Below, piece after piece: positions 48,794 through 58,137 of a DNA stretch of 64,000 nt; the stretch's first letter is position 1; every line of letters begins with the position of its first letter. The translations under genes were made by a program, and so were the position numbers. The notes under the pieces are model-generated. The model had not been told where the DNA came from. It did no database searches and saw only the letters and a program-made list of their open reading frames with translations. Source of the stretch: Candidatus Zixiibacteriota bacterium (GTDB lineage: Bacteria; RBG-13-66-14; B26-G2; WVWN01); assembly GCA_030613505.1 (NCBI GenBank), contig JAUWLW010000004.1:27224-91223 (forward strand). The letters are read 5' to 3'.

Positions 48794-49204
48794 ATGAAGG
48801 CCGAAGTCCATATGGTCAAAGGGTTGTCCTTCGTCGCCAAATCCGATTCCAATCACTGGCTCGCGATGGACGGGCCCCCCGAGCTGCGGGGAGCCGGGGC
48901 CGCGTCCAGGCCCATGGAATTATTTCTTCTCGGCCTCGCCGGCTGCACGGGCATGGACGTAGTTTCCATACTCTTAAAGAAGAGGGCGCCCTTGCAGGTG
49001 TTCCGGCTCGAGGTCGAAGCGAGCCGGGCCGAAGAACATCCCAAAGTCTTTACCGCGATACATTTGACGTATCATCTCGAGGGTGAGGGGCTTAAGGAAA
49101 AAGACGTCGTCGAAGCGATTCGGCTTTCTCAGGAAAAGTATTGCTCGGCGTCGGCGATGCTCTCCAAAGCATGCGAAATCACGTACGATTATAAAATAGA
49201 GTAG
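48794..49204 (+). CDS. OsmC family protein
   Basis: GAGAASRPMELFLLGLAGCTGMDVVSILLKKRAPL; AIRLSQEKYCSASAMLSKACEITYDYKIE. Confidence 0.92.
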   Translation: MKAEVHMVKGLSFVAKSDSNHWLAMDGPPELRGAGAASRPMELFLLGLAGCTGMDVVSILLKKRAPLQVFRLEVEASRAEEHPKVFTAIHLTYHLEGEGLKEKDVVEAIRLSQEKYCSASAMLSKACEITYDYKIE

Positions 49205-49247
49205 GCAGCCGCGTTCATCGGTAAGGGGCTGCGAATTTCCGATTGTC

Positions 49248-50066
49248 CTAGCGAAGCGAAGCTCGGCCTATTTCTACGCGCTCGGTGCTACCGGCCATAT
49301 CGGGCCAAATGTTCCGGCCTACCCGCTCGAAATCCTCTATAACGTCGGTGACGAAGAACCGCGGCTTGGGCGAAGCGTCGCCGGCCCGCTCTTCGCCGCG
49401 GGCCGCGAGTACTTCGCGAGCCGCGGTGGCCGTCGTTTCCGCGGAATCTATTAAGGTAACTGCCGCGCCCGCGATGTCGGCCAGCACCGGTTTCAGGACC
49501 GGGTAGTGGGTGCAGCCGAGTATCAACGTGTCTATTTCTTGCTCGAGGACAGGGGACAGGTACTCCTGGGCCACGGCCTTGACTACGGGCCCTTCCGTCC
49601 GTCCTTCCTCGACCAGCGGCACGAAGAGCGGGCACGCCCGGCTGAAGACGGTGGCGCCTTTGTCGAGGGCGGCGACGGCCCGCGCGTACGCGCCGCTCTT
49701 CACGGTGGCGCGGGTGCCGATGACGCCGATACGCCGTAAATCGCTCGCGCCCAGCGCCGCGCGCGCCCCCGGCTCGATAACGCCCCACAGCGGCACGTCC
49801 ACCATCTCGTCCAGGGAATCGAGCGCCGTCGCCGACGCCGTGTTGCACGCGATAATGACGAGTTTGGGCCGGAAGTGGAGGAGGAATTCGACGCACTCGC
49901 CGGCGAAGCGCTTAACGGTGGCCGCCGATTTCGAGCCGTACGGGACGCGGGCGGTGTCGCCCAGATATATTATTTCCTCGTGCGGGAGGGCGCGGTTTAC
50001 CTCGCGGGCTACCGTAAGGCCGCCGACGCCGGAGTCGAAGATAGCGATGGGGGCGTCGGCCTTCAT
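49248..50066 (-). CDS. murI: Glutamate racemase
   Basis: PIAIFDSGVGGLTVAREV, YLGDTARVPYGSKSA, VIACNTASATAL, LILGCTHYPVLKPVL. Confidence 0.96.
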   Translation of the reverse strand: MKADAPIAIFDSGVGGLTVAREVNRALPHEEIIYLGDTARVPYGSKSAATVKRFAGECVEFLLHFRPKLVIIACNTASATALDSLDEMVDVPLWGVIEPGARAALGASDLRRIGVIGTRATVKSGAYARAVAALDKGATVFSRACPLFVPLVEEGRTEGPVVKAVAQEYLSPVLEQEIDTLILGCTHYPVLKPVLADIAGAAVTLIDSAETTATAAREVLAARGEERAGDASPKPRFFVTDVIEDFERVGRNIWPDMAGSTERVEIGRASLR

Positions 50067-50680
50067 CTCCGCGGCCGCTCCCCGGGCGGGGGGTAGACGT
50101 AGCGGCCGAGTTCGCCGTAGATGGGGAAGGCCGAGGCGACGTGGCCCCCTTCGCCGGCCAGCGTCCCGTACGCGCGGCCGTCGACGAGGACGACCACGCC
50201 GTCGACCTCCGCGACGTTGGCCGTAACGGTGTCGTAGAGCGAGTTCAGCGCGAACAGTTCGCCGGTAGAGCCGAAGCGCTTCGACCGTATGTGCTCGTCG
50301 AAGTTGAGGAGGGCCACGCCGTCGCGTATAAAGACGGATTTCAAATGGGCGTCCGCGGGGATAGTCGGGGACAAGGAAGGCGAGCGCGGGCCGCCGATAA
50401 GTGCGGCGACGACGAGGCGGGCGCGTTCCTCAGCCGTCTCGGCCGGGCCGACGTCGCGGCTCTCGGCGACCAGTTTGGTGTATTCCGCGTCGGCGAAGAA
50501 GATGTCCGCGGCCGCGGCGCCGGCCGTCGTGGTCTCCTTTTCAATTCCGGCTTTCGACGTTAGGTGAACGAGTATTACGCCGCGGTAACGGTAGGCACCC
50601 CAAACGAGCGCCGCCAGCGCTACCAGGGCGACCACGGCCGTGGCCGTCTTCCAAAACCTCCTCGAGTTACCTTGCGTCAT
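50063..50680 (-). CDS. GerMN domain protein
   Basis: N-terminal TM; LVVAALIGGPRSPSLSPTIPADAHLKSVFIRDGVALLNFDEHIRSKRFGSTGELFALNSLYDTVTAN. Confidence 0.88.
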   Translation of the reverse strand: MTQGNSRRFWKTATAVVALVALAALVWGAYRYRGVILVHLTSKAGIEKETTTAGAAAADIFFADAEYTKLVAESRDVGPAETAEERARLVVAALIGGPRSPSLSPTIPADAHLKSVFIRDGVALLNFDEHIRSKRFGSTGELFALNSLYDTVTANVAEVDGVVVLVDGRAYGTLAGEGGHVASAFPIYGELGRYVYPPPGERPRR

Positions 50681-50689
50681 TTTAAGTAG

Positions 50690-51748
50690 TTAGCCGAAGA
50701 GCTGCGGCTCCTCTTCGCCGGGCAAAGGTTCGGCCTCCTCGTCTTTTCCCATTTGGCCGGCCGCGGCCAGCCGGTCCTGGAAACCGGCCAACGCCCGGCT
50801 CGCGTCGTCGTACTTGTTGCCGGCGTCGCGTAGGTGTTTGCCGGTTATCCGGAATAGCTCCTGGAATTTATTCAACTCGTCGGCCAACCGGCGGAGCTCG
50901 GCAACGACCGCGGCCGCCTTCCCCTCCAGCGCCATTCCCTGCAAGCCGAGCGCGACCGTGACGAGGTATAAATACACCGTCGACGGCGAAACCGGGAAAA
51001 CCCGTCGGCTGGCGCCGTAATCGAAGAGGTCGTTGTCGGCCACCGTCGCCTGGTAGTAAATGTTCTCGGAAGGCAAGTACATTAACGCGAAGTCGTACGT
51101 TCCAAGGTCCGGTCGAATGTACTTGGCGGCGATCTCGTCTATCTTATCTTTTACGGCGCGAACGAAGTCGCGCCTTAGGCCCGACCGTTCTTCTTCGGGG
51201 GCGCTTGTCATGCGCTCGAAACTCTCTAACGGAAATTTAGCGTCCACCGGGACGTACCTGGTGCCGATTTTCACTACGAAGTCGACGAACGAGCCGGCCA
51301 GCGGGAACTGGCGGTGGTACTGCGAGGAATGTAATAGTTGGGCGAGGACATTTTCGAGGAGCACTTCGCCGACCGCGCCCCGTGCTTTGGGTGGCCGCAG
51401 CAACTCCTCGAGCTTTTTGATGTCGCGGCCCAGCTCCATTACGCGGCTCGACGATTCGCGGATTTCGCCCACGCCCTGCTGGACGGAGGCGATAGTGTCG
51501 CCCGCGCTAGCTAGCTGTTGGCTTATACTTTGGGTGGTGTTGGCCAGCAGGTTGGTGAAGCTGTCGAGGCGAGCGTCCATCGTTTGGCGCAGCGCGGCGA
51601 CGTCGGCGGCGCTGGCGCCCGAACCCTGCGCCCGGGTGACGTTGTCCTCCAGGCGGCGCAGCGAGCCGCGGCCGAGCCACAGCGCCGCGGCGACGGCCAA
51701 AAGGGTAAGTACGGCGACGACGATTACTATAATTTCGATTCCGCTCAT
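50690..51748 (-). CDS. RmuC family protein
   Basis: RGAVGEVLLENVLAQLL...VDFVVKIGTRYVPVDAKFPLESFERM...YDFALMYLPSENIYYQATV. Confidence 0.92.
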   Translation of the reverse strand: MSGIEIIVIVVAVLTLLAVAAALWLGRGSLRRLEDNVTRAQGSGASAADVAALRQTMDARLDSFTNLLANTTQSISQQLASAGDTIASVQQGVGEIRESSSRVMELGRDIKKLEELLRPPKARGAVGEVLLENVLAQLLHSSQYHRQFPLAGSFVDFVVKIGTRYVPVDAKFPLESFERMTSAPEEERSGLRRDFVRAVKDKIDEIAAKYIRPDLGTYDFALMYLPSENIYYQATVADNDLFDYGASRRVFPVSPSTVYLYLVTVALGLQGMALEGKAAAVVAELRRLADELNKFQELFRITGKHLRDAGNKYDDASRALAGFQDRLAAAGQMGKDEEAEPLPGEEEPQLFG

Positions 51749-51757
51749 GATCGGGCG

Positions 51758-52990
51758 TTAACGACCCCTAGAGCCCATTTTCTTCTCGTAGGCGTCTTTA
51801 TACTTTTTTATTCCCTCGAACACCGCCTCCGCGGCCTTTTGCTGCCACGCCGGGTTGGTCAACAGGTTTTCCTCGTTCGAGTTCGATATGAACGCGATCT
51901 CCAGCAAGATCGACGGCATTTCGCAACCGACGAGGACGAAGAACGGCGCTTGCTTAACGCCGCGGTCGCGCAGGTCGAGTTTTTTGATTAGCTTATCCTG
52001 GCAGCAGTGCGCGAGCTCCGACGATTCCTGGAGGTACTCGTTCTGGGCGAGCAGCGAGAGGATGAAGTTAAGGCTGGCGGGGTCAGCGGCGAAGTTGGGG
52101 TTCTCGGCCAGGAAGTCTTGGTTCTCGGCTATGGTAGCGGCGCGCTCCCAGTCGTTCCAGGATTGAGAAAGGAAATAGGTCTCGGTCCCGCCGACTTTGG
52201 CGTTGAGTACGGCGTTGTTGTGGAGGTCGATGAAGAGGTCGGCGTTGACGGCGTTGGCCAGGCCGGTGCGGTCGCGCATATATACGTGGCTGTCGTCGAT
52301 GCGGGTCATGACGACGCGGACGCCGAGCTTATCGCGCAGCAGGCGCGCGAGCCGGAGCGAGATATCTAGGTTCACGTCCTTCTCGAGCGAGCCGTCCGGC
52401 CCCTCGGCGCCGGTGAAGCGGCCGCCGTGGCCCGGGTCGATACATATGGTGTCGATTATCGTCGGCGTCGCGTCCGGTTTTATCTCTTTAGCCGACGTGG
52501 GGAATTCGCCCTTGGCGGCGACGACGGGTTTCTCTTTTATCGGTTCCGGCCGCTTCTCAGGCGGTTTAGCCGTCGTCGGTTTTTTATATATTTTGAAGAA
52601 TATCTGGGGCGGTGTTTTGAGCGCCTTGCCCTCATAGTTTTTAGCGCCTTTTCCGAGCGTTACGTAGATGTACGCCCGACCTTTGACCGTGGCCGACGTT
52701 ATTTTTGTCACGACGCCTACCGGTTTATCTAACTTGGCGGCGGACGGCGAGACGGCGCAGTTCTCGATAACGACCGCCAACCGGCCGTCTTTGGTCGCGC
52801 TGACTTTGAATAACGACGGCTTTTGAAGTTTGACGATAACCGCGGTGTAGTCGGTGTAGTTCCGGACCGTCAGGCCGGTAACGCGGTTGGCGGCGTGGGC
52901 CGCGGCGGGGACGAGCGCGGCCGCGGCCGCCAGGGCGATCACACGCCGCGAGCGTCCAGCTTCAAAGATCTGTCTTTTAACGGGTTCCAT
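51758..52990 (-). CDS. N-acetylmuramoyl-L-alanine amidase (Amidase_3) with AMIN-like N-terminus
   Basis: IIDTICIDPGHGGRFTGAEGPDGSLEKDVNLDISLRLARLLRD; VFIDLHNNAVL-type zinc motif; VGCEMPSILLEIAFISNSNEE. Start chosen at MEPVKRQ to limit overlap with smpB. Confidence 0.9.
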   Translation of the reverse strand: MEPVKRQIFEAGRSRRVIALAAAAALVPAAAHAANRVTGLTVRNYTDYTAVIVKLQKPSLFKVSATKDGRLAVVIENCAVSPSAAKLDKPVGVVTKITSATVKGRAYIYVTLGKGAKNYEGKALKTPPQIFFKIYKKPTTAKPPEKRPEPIKEKPVVAAKGEFPTSAKEIKPDATPTIIDTICIDPGHGGRFTGAEGPDGSLEKDVNLDISLRLARLLRDKLGVRVVMTRIDDSHVYMRDRTGLANAVNADLFIDLHNNAVLNAKVGGTETYFLSQSWNDWERAATIAENQDFLAENPNFAADPASLNFILSLLAQNEYLQESSELAHCCQDKLIKKLDLRDRGVKQAPFFVLVGCEMPSILLEIAFISNSNEENLLTNPAWQQKAAEAVFEGIKKYKDAYEKKMGSRGR

Positions 52991-53435
52991 TTTTTTTCGC
53001 TCGGCGACGCCGGTCCAGTTGGGTTTCATCTTTTTCGCGGATTTTGTCCCGTTTATCATATTGTCTCTTGCCCCGGGCGAGCCCGATCTCGACTTTAGCG
53101 TAACCTCTTGAGAAATATATTTTTAACGGTATAAGGGTTACGCCCTTTTGCGCCACCGCGCGGGCGATGCGGTTTATTTCGGCGCGGCTGAGGAGCAGTT
53201 TGCGCGGCCGCCGGGGGTCGAGGGGGTACGCGCCGCTCTTGTCGTACCGCGCGATGTGGAGGTTGTACAAAAATAACTCGTCGCCTTCCCGCGCTGCGTA
53301 CGCGTCGCCCAGCGAAGCCCGGCCCGCGCGCAACGACTTGACTTCGGCGCCGGCGAGGACGAGGCCGGCGTCGTAAGTCTGCAATATTTCGTAGTCGTAG
53401 CGGGCCCGGCGGTTGGAAGCGACGACGCGATTCAT
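52977..53435 (-). CDS. smpB: SsrA-binding protein
   Basis: NRRARYDYEILQTYDAGLVLAGAEVKSLRAGRASLGDAYAAREGDELFLYNLHIARYDKSG...RPRKLLLSRAEI. Confidence 0.97.
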   Translation of the reverse strand: MNRVVASNRRARYDYEILQTYDAGLVLAGAEVKSLRAGRASLGDAYAAREGDELFLYNLHIARYDKSGAYPLDPRRPRKLLLSRAEINRIARAVAQKGVTLIPLKIYFSRGYAKVEIGLARGKRQYDKRDKIREKDETQLDRRRRAKKNGTR

Positions 53436-53540
53436 CTCGGCCTCTGGTGAAGGTTAAATATACGTGAATATATTATCGGGCGGCGGTTTAGTCAAGGGAA
53501 ATGGATTTGCCGTCGGCCGCGGCGCGAGGTATGTAACGGG

Positions 53541-53569
53541 TTGCGGAAAAAGTGATATTAAGCTACTAT
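53541..53569 (+). promoter_or_regulatory. Sigma70-like promoter for the sppA-like gene
   Basis: TTGCGG (53541-53546), 17 bp, TACTAT (53564-53569); supports ATG 53605 as the start. Confidence 0.5.
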
Positions 53570-53604
53570 ACCGCCATCGGCCTCTTTGGAAAGGTGGTAG
53601 CGGT

Positions 53605-55944
53605 ATGAGAAAGTCGACAGGGTTGGCTTTGTTAACTATTTTGTGCGCGTCCGCGGTGGGCGCGTTCGACGTATATTCGTACTGGGAGCCGCCTTTCTTC
53701 GGCGCCGGCGGCTCGGCGGCGGTCGCCGACGACGCCACGAGCGTTCCGCTGAATCCCGCCGGCCTGGCGGCGGACCACGGCTTTAACGGTTACGTTTCTC
53801 GGTACGTGCAAAAGCTCGGCCCCGAAAATTTCTACGGCTACCTCGACACTTCGCTCGGCGGGTTCGGTTACGACTGGTCGTATGCGCGCGACGAAAACAT
53901 CCGCGCCAGCCGCTTCAGCTGGACGTACGGCGGGACGGTGTACCGTTGGATCGGCGTAGGGGCGGGCCTTAACCGCCTCGCGGCGTCGAAGCCGTACCTC
54001 ACGTCCGCGTGGACCGTCGACGCTGGCTTGCTGCTTCGTCCGCACCCTTTCTTTTCGTTCGGCGCCACGGCCCGCAATTTAAATGAGCCGAGGTTCTTAC
54101 GTCGCGTGGAAGGGCGTACGTACGTCGCGGCGGTGGGCGTCAGGCCCGGGTGGCAGCGCCTGACGTTGAGCTGCGACTTAGGCTGGCGCGAGCGCGACCC
54201 GCTGGACGAGATAAGCTTCCGGGGCGGCGTCGACGTCGAAATATTAGACGGTGTGACGGTGGGGGCCGAGGTAGACGACGACCGGAATTTCGGCGTCGGC
54301 CTTAGCGTCGGCTTCGCGTACGGCGGCGTCGCTTACAGCGCGCGTTTGGACGAGGGGGGCGAATATATAAGCGACAACGCGAGCGCTCGATTCAACGTCG
54401 AGCGGCGGCGGTCCGTCTTCACGTCGCGCGACCATTACGCCGAGCTCGAGGTCGCCGGCGACCTGGTGGAGACCGAGCGCGGCTTTTCGCTCCTGGGCGG
54501 GCGGAGTATGAGCGGCCGAGACCTCGTTCGCCGGCTTAAGCTCGCCCGCGATAATCGGAATATTAAGGGTGTATTAATCCGCGTCCGCGACGTGGATACC
54601 GGTTTCGGCCCCGGCATCAGCGCTTTAACCCAGGAAGTCCGAGAGGAGATAACGAAGGTGCGCGGCGCGGGTAAGGCGGTATACGCTTATATCGAAGACG
54701 TCAACCGGCCTGCCGGATATTATATAGCGTCGGCCGCCGACGTCGTCGCTATGCCGCCTGGCGGTTACTTCGGCGGCGTGGGGACGTACATGACTATGTG
54801 GCGCGTTACCAAGCTGACGGAACGCTACGGCGTCGAGTGGGATTATTTGACGGCCGGCGATTATAAGGGCGCGTTTCATATAATCGGCGACGACCCCACG
54901 CCGGCGATGGAAGATGAAGTCCGCGAGATCGTCGACGGCAGTTATCGGCAATTTCTTCGGGACGTTGCCGCCGACCGCGGATTGACCGCGGAGCGATTGC
55001 GGGAGCTTTGCGAGGGGCCGCCCTTGACCGCGGCGGCGTGCCGCGACGCCGGCCTATGCGACGAGGTCGCGCGGTACGAGGATTTCAAAGAAATGATCGC
55101 GCGCGAGGACGGTGGCGAGGAGCTTGCCACGACGAGCGTTTCGCTGCGTCGGCCCTGGCGGCGGGAATGGGGCAAGCCCAAGTCGGTGCGGGTAATCATC
55201 GCCGAAGGGTCCATCGTATCGGGAAAGAGCGGACGCTCGTTTATAACCGGCAGCCGGACCATCGGCGAGGATACCGTCGTAGGCCAATTGCGGAAAGCAC
55301 GCGAGGACGCGGACGTGGGCGCGATAGTATTGCGGGTCGACTCCGGCGGCGGTGAGGCACTGGCCTCCGAAAATATCTTCCAGGAAGTCGTAAAATGTCG
55401 TGAGAGCGGTAAGCCGGTCGTCGCTTCGATGAGCGACGTGGCGGCGTCAGGCGGGTATTTTATCGCTTGCGGCGCGGAATACGTCTACGCCGAGCCGGCG
55501 ACGTTGACGGGGTCTATAGGCGTGGCTTTCGCCAAGCCGGCGCTGGAGGAATTTTATCGGAAATACGGCATCGCCCGCGTTCCGGTGAAATCGCACGAGC
55601 ACGTCGACGCCCTCACGTACCACCGCCATCTGACCGAAGAGGAAGAAGCGTGGGTAGCCGGAATGACCCAGGATATATATAGGAGGTTTATGGCCATCGT
55701 CGCCGAGGCGCGAGGTATGGAACTTTCGCGGCTCGAGGAGTTGGCCGGCGGTCGCGTTTATACCGGCGCCCGGGCGAAGGAGCTCGGCCTTATCGACGAA
55801 CTGGGCGGCCTTGAGGATGCCGTCGACTACGCGCGTTCGAAGGGCAAGCTCGCGAAAGATGCGCCCGTGGAATACGTCGTCGGGGGTGTCGGCTTCTGGG
55901 AACGCGTGCCGGCCGCCGCGGCGACGCTTTTAGGCGTATATTAA
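53605..55944 (+). CDS. Signal peptide peptidase SppA (S49, two-domain type) fused to an N-terminal predicted outer-membrane beta-barrel region
   Basis: Signal MRKSTGLALLTILCASAVGAFD; GGSAAVADDATSVPLNPAGLAADHG and alternating beta strands; then S49 repeats with YIASAADVVAMPPGGYFGGVGTY...TAGDYKGAF (Lys) and VASMSDVAASGGYFIACGAEYVYAEPATLTGSIGV (Ser). Confidence 0.88.
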   Translation: MRKSTGLALLTILCASAVGAFDVYSYWEPPFFGAGGSAAVADDATSVPLNPAGLAADHGFNGYVSRYVQKLGPENFYGYLDTSLGGFGYDWSYARDENIRASRFSWTYGGTVYRWIGVGAGLNRLAASKPYLTSAWTVDAGLLLRPHPFFSFGATARNLNEPRFLRRVEGRTYVAAVGVRPGWQRLTLSCDLGWRERDPLDEISFRGGVDVEILDGVTVGAEVDDDRNFGVGLSVGFAYGGVAYSARLDEGGEYISDNASARFNVERRRSVFTSRDHYAELEVAGDLVETERGFSLLGGRSMSGRDLVRRLKLARDNRNIKGVLIRVRDVDTGFGPGISALTQEVREEITKVRGAGKAVYAYIEDVNRPAGYYIASAADVVAMPPGGYFGGVGTYMTMWRVTKLTERYGVEWDYLTAGDYKGAFHIIGDDPTPAMEDEVREIVDGSYRQFLRDVAADRGLTAERLRELCEGPPLTAAACRDAGLCDEVARYEDFKEMIAREDGGEELATTSVSLRRPWRREWGKPKSVRVIIAEGSIVSGKSGRSFITGSRTIGEDTVVGQLRKAREDADVGAIVLRVDSGGGEALASENIFQEVVKCRESGKPVVASMSDVAASGGYFIACGAEYVYAEPATLTGSIGVAFAKPALEEFYRKYGIARVPVKSHEHVDALTYHRHLTEEEEAWVAGMTQDIYRRFMAIVAEARGMELSRLEELAGGRVYTGARAKELGLIDELGGLEDAVDYARSKGKLAKDAPVEYVVGGVGFWERVPAAAATLLGVY

Positions 55945-55972
55945 ACCTTGTATCTATTCCGGAGGTTCTGCG

Positions 55973-56401
55973 ATGGCTAAGCTTTCCGTTTTCGTAGCGG
56001 CCGTGATAGCCTGTTTTATTTTACTGGCCTGCGGCGCGCCGCCGAAGCAGCCCGTCACCGGCGCGGACCTGGTCTCGACCGCGGTGGCCGCCCGTTACGT
56101 CGTTACCGTTGACGAAGTGCGGGAAGTCGACGGCCGTTACGAATGGACCGTCAGCGCCGTCAACGGCTCCGACTACACGTGGAAGGGAACTTTATACGTA
56201 AAGCTCGTTGGCGCCGGGAACGCAATAGTGGAGAGCCACGACTTCAAGGTCGACGAGATGGTGCCGCCCGGCGGGAAGAAGACGGGGTTGAAGTTTATGT
56301 CTGAATACGCCCCTTCCGAAATGGACGGCGAAATAACGTTGTTGAAGGCCGAAGTCGACGTCGCCTATTACGAGGAACGGTCTGCCGGCGGGACAGAGTA
56401 A
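55973..56401 (+). CDS. Putative lipoprotein, unknown function
   Basis: MAKLSVFVAAVIACFILLACGAPPKQ lipobox; 142 aa. Confidence 0.75.
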   Translation: MAKLSVFVAAVIACFILLACGAPPKQPVTGADLVSTAVAARYVVTVDEVREVDGRYEWTVSAVNGSDYTWKGTLYVKLVGAGNAIVESHDFKVDEMVPPGGKKTGLKFMSEYAPSEMDGEITLLKAEVDVAYYEERSAGGTE

Positions 56402-56599
56402 GCCGTTTAAGTTTCTCGACGAGTATAATTTAAACCGCGGGCGAGGGGTCGCGACGCGGCGCTTCGGTTGACGGCGGTTTTACACGTTATTACATTGAGC
56501 CGAATTGCCTGCGTCGTGGCGTTCGCGTTGCGCGGAGTTATAAAGTAATTTTTCCCACATAAACGACGTTGGCCGGCCGGTAGAATCACAGTAGCGGAT

Positions 56600-58027
56600 T
56601 TGAGGAAAAACACGAGCGTTATCGTCGTAGGCGCCGGGCCTGCGGGGCTCGCCTGTGCGGACCGTCTGGCGGCCGCGGGCCTCGACGTGCTGGTGCTGGA
56701 GGCGCAGGACCGCGTCGGCGGTTTGTGTCGGACCGTTTCGCTCGGCGGCGCGACCTTCGACCTCGGCGGACACCGCTTCTTTACGAAGGACGAGGACGTC
56801 CGGGACTACGTCTTCGAGCTGATGGGCGACGGCCTCGAGCTGAGGCGCCGAAAAAGTACCATCCGCCTTTGGGGCAAGGATTTCGCGTACCCGCTGGATT
56901 TCAAGAACCTGCTCTTTCGGATGAACCCGTTGACGGCCATCCGGGCGGGGGTTGATTACCTTTGGGCCGAGGTGCGGCAGAAGGTGGCGCCTCGAGCCGA
57001 CGTCTCCTTCAAAGATTGGGTAGTGAATCGTTTCGGTCGGACGCTTTACGAAATCTACTTCGGTCCCTACACCCGGAAACTTTGGGGCCGGCCGCCGTCG
57101 GAGATATCTGCGGATTGGGCCGCGCAGCGGATTTCCCTCTTGAACCTGTGGGACGTATTTTTATTATTGTTGAAGATAAAGCAGGAAAAGCCGAAGACGT
57201 ACGCGACCGAGTTTCATTACCCGACCGGCGGCATCGGGCGGATGTACGAGAAGTTGGCCGAGCGTGCCCGGGCCGCGGGCGCCGAGATCCGGTTGGACGC
57301 CGACGTTTACGAGGTGCGGCGGGAGGGCGGTAGTGTCGTCGGCGTCGCCTTCCGACAAAACGGCCGCGACGGCTTCGAGAGCGCCGACTTCGTCGTGTCG
57401 ACGGCGCCGTTGCCGCGGCTGGCGGAGATGATCCGTCCCTCCGGCGGGGGCGACGTTACGGCCGCCGCGCGCGCCATGGCTTTTCGCGGCCTGAGGTTTT
57501 TAAATTTGGTGGTAAGTCGCCCGGCCTTGACGGATAACACTTGGGTCTACGTCCCCGAGCCGGAGTATTTCTTCTTCCGCATCCAGGATTTACGCAACTG
57601 GTCGCCGTCGCTTTGCCCGCCGGGTAAGTCGGCTTTGGAGCTCGAGATATCGTGCGACGCCGGCGACGAGAAGTGGCGCATGTCCGACGAGGAGGTAATG
57701 GAGGTTTGCCTCGCCGACCTGGCGGCAGTCGGCCTCGACGTAGCGGCCGACGTCGACGCGTACGGGAGCTCGTTTAGCGAATACTCGTACCCCGTATACG
57801 ACCTCGACTACAGGAAAAAGCTTAAGGCCGTTTTAGAATTCGTATGGCCCATGGAGAACTTATTGACGGTGGGACGGGGCGGCCTTTTCCGCTACAATAA
57901 TATGGACCATTCGATTAAAATGGGTTTGTTGGCCGCGCGGCACGTCGCCCGCGGCGAGAGCCGCGACGCGATCCTGGAAATCGCCAAGGAACAGTCGGTA
58001 TTCGAGGCTCCCCACAAGCGGCATTGA
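56600..58027 (+). CDS. FAD-dependent oxidoreductase, amine oxidase/UDP-galactopyranose mutase-like
   Basis: SVIVVGAGPAGLACADRLAAAGLDVLVLEAQDRVGGLCRTVSLGGATFDLGGHRFFTK; YTRKLWGRPPSEISADWAAQRI. Confidence 0.88.
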   Translation: MRKNTSVIVVGAGPAGLACADRLAAAGLDVLVLEAQDRVGGLCRTVSLGGATFDLGGHRFFTKDEDVRDYVFELMGDGLELRRRKSTIRLWGKDFAYPLDFKNLLFRMNPLTAIRAGVDYLWAEVRQKVAPRADVSFKDWVVNRFGRTLYEIYFGPYTRKLWGRPPSEISADWAAQRISLLNLWDVFLLLLKIKQEKPKTYATEFHYPTGGIGRMYEKLAERARAAGAEIRLDADVYEVRREGGSVVGVAFRQNGRDGFESADFVVSTAPLPRLAEMIRPSGGGDVTAAARAMAFRGLRFLNLVVSRPALTDNTWVYVPEPEYFFFRIQDLRNWSPSLCPPGKSALELEISCDAGDEKWRMSDEEVMEVCLADLAAVGLDVAADVDAYGSSFSEYSYPVYDLDYRKKLKAVLEFVWPMENLLTVGRGGLFRYNNMDHSIKMGLLAARHVARGESRDAILEIAKEQSVFEAPHKRH

Positions 58028-58079
58028 CGGCCGTTGTATCGGCCGGCCGCGGGCTATTTTGGCGCCACTTCGGTTTCGC

Positions 58080-58108
58080 TTGCCACGAAAAAAAGTATAT
58101 CGTAATAT
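58080..58108 (+). promoter_or_regulatory. Sigma70-like promoter for the 1272-aa protein
   Basis: TTGCCA (58080-58085), 17 bp, TAATAT (58103-58108). Confidence 0.5.
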
Positions 58109-58137
58109 TCGTATTCAATAAAAAGCGTTAATATACG

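Noticed and set aside
53464-53604. Upstream extension of the SppA-fusion ORF to 53464
   Set aside because: ATG 53605 begins a clear signal peptide and a promoter-like element lies at 53541-53569, inside the extension.
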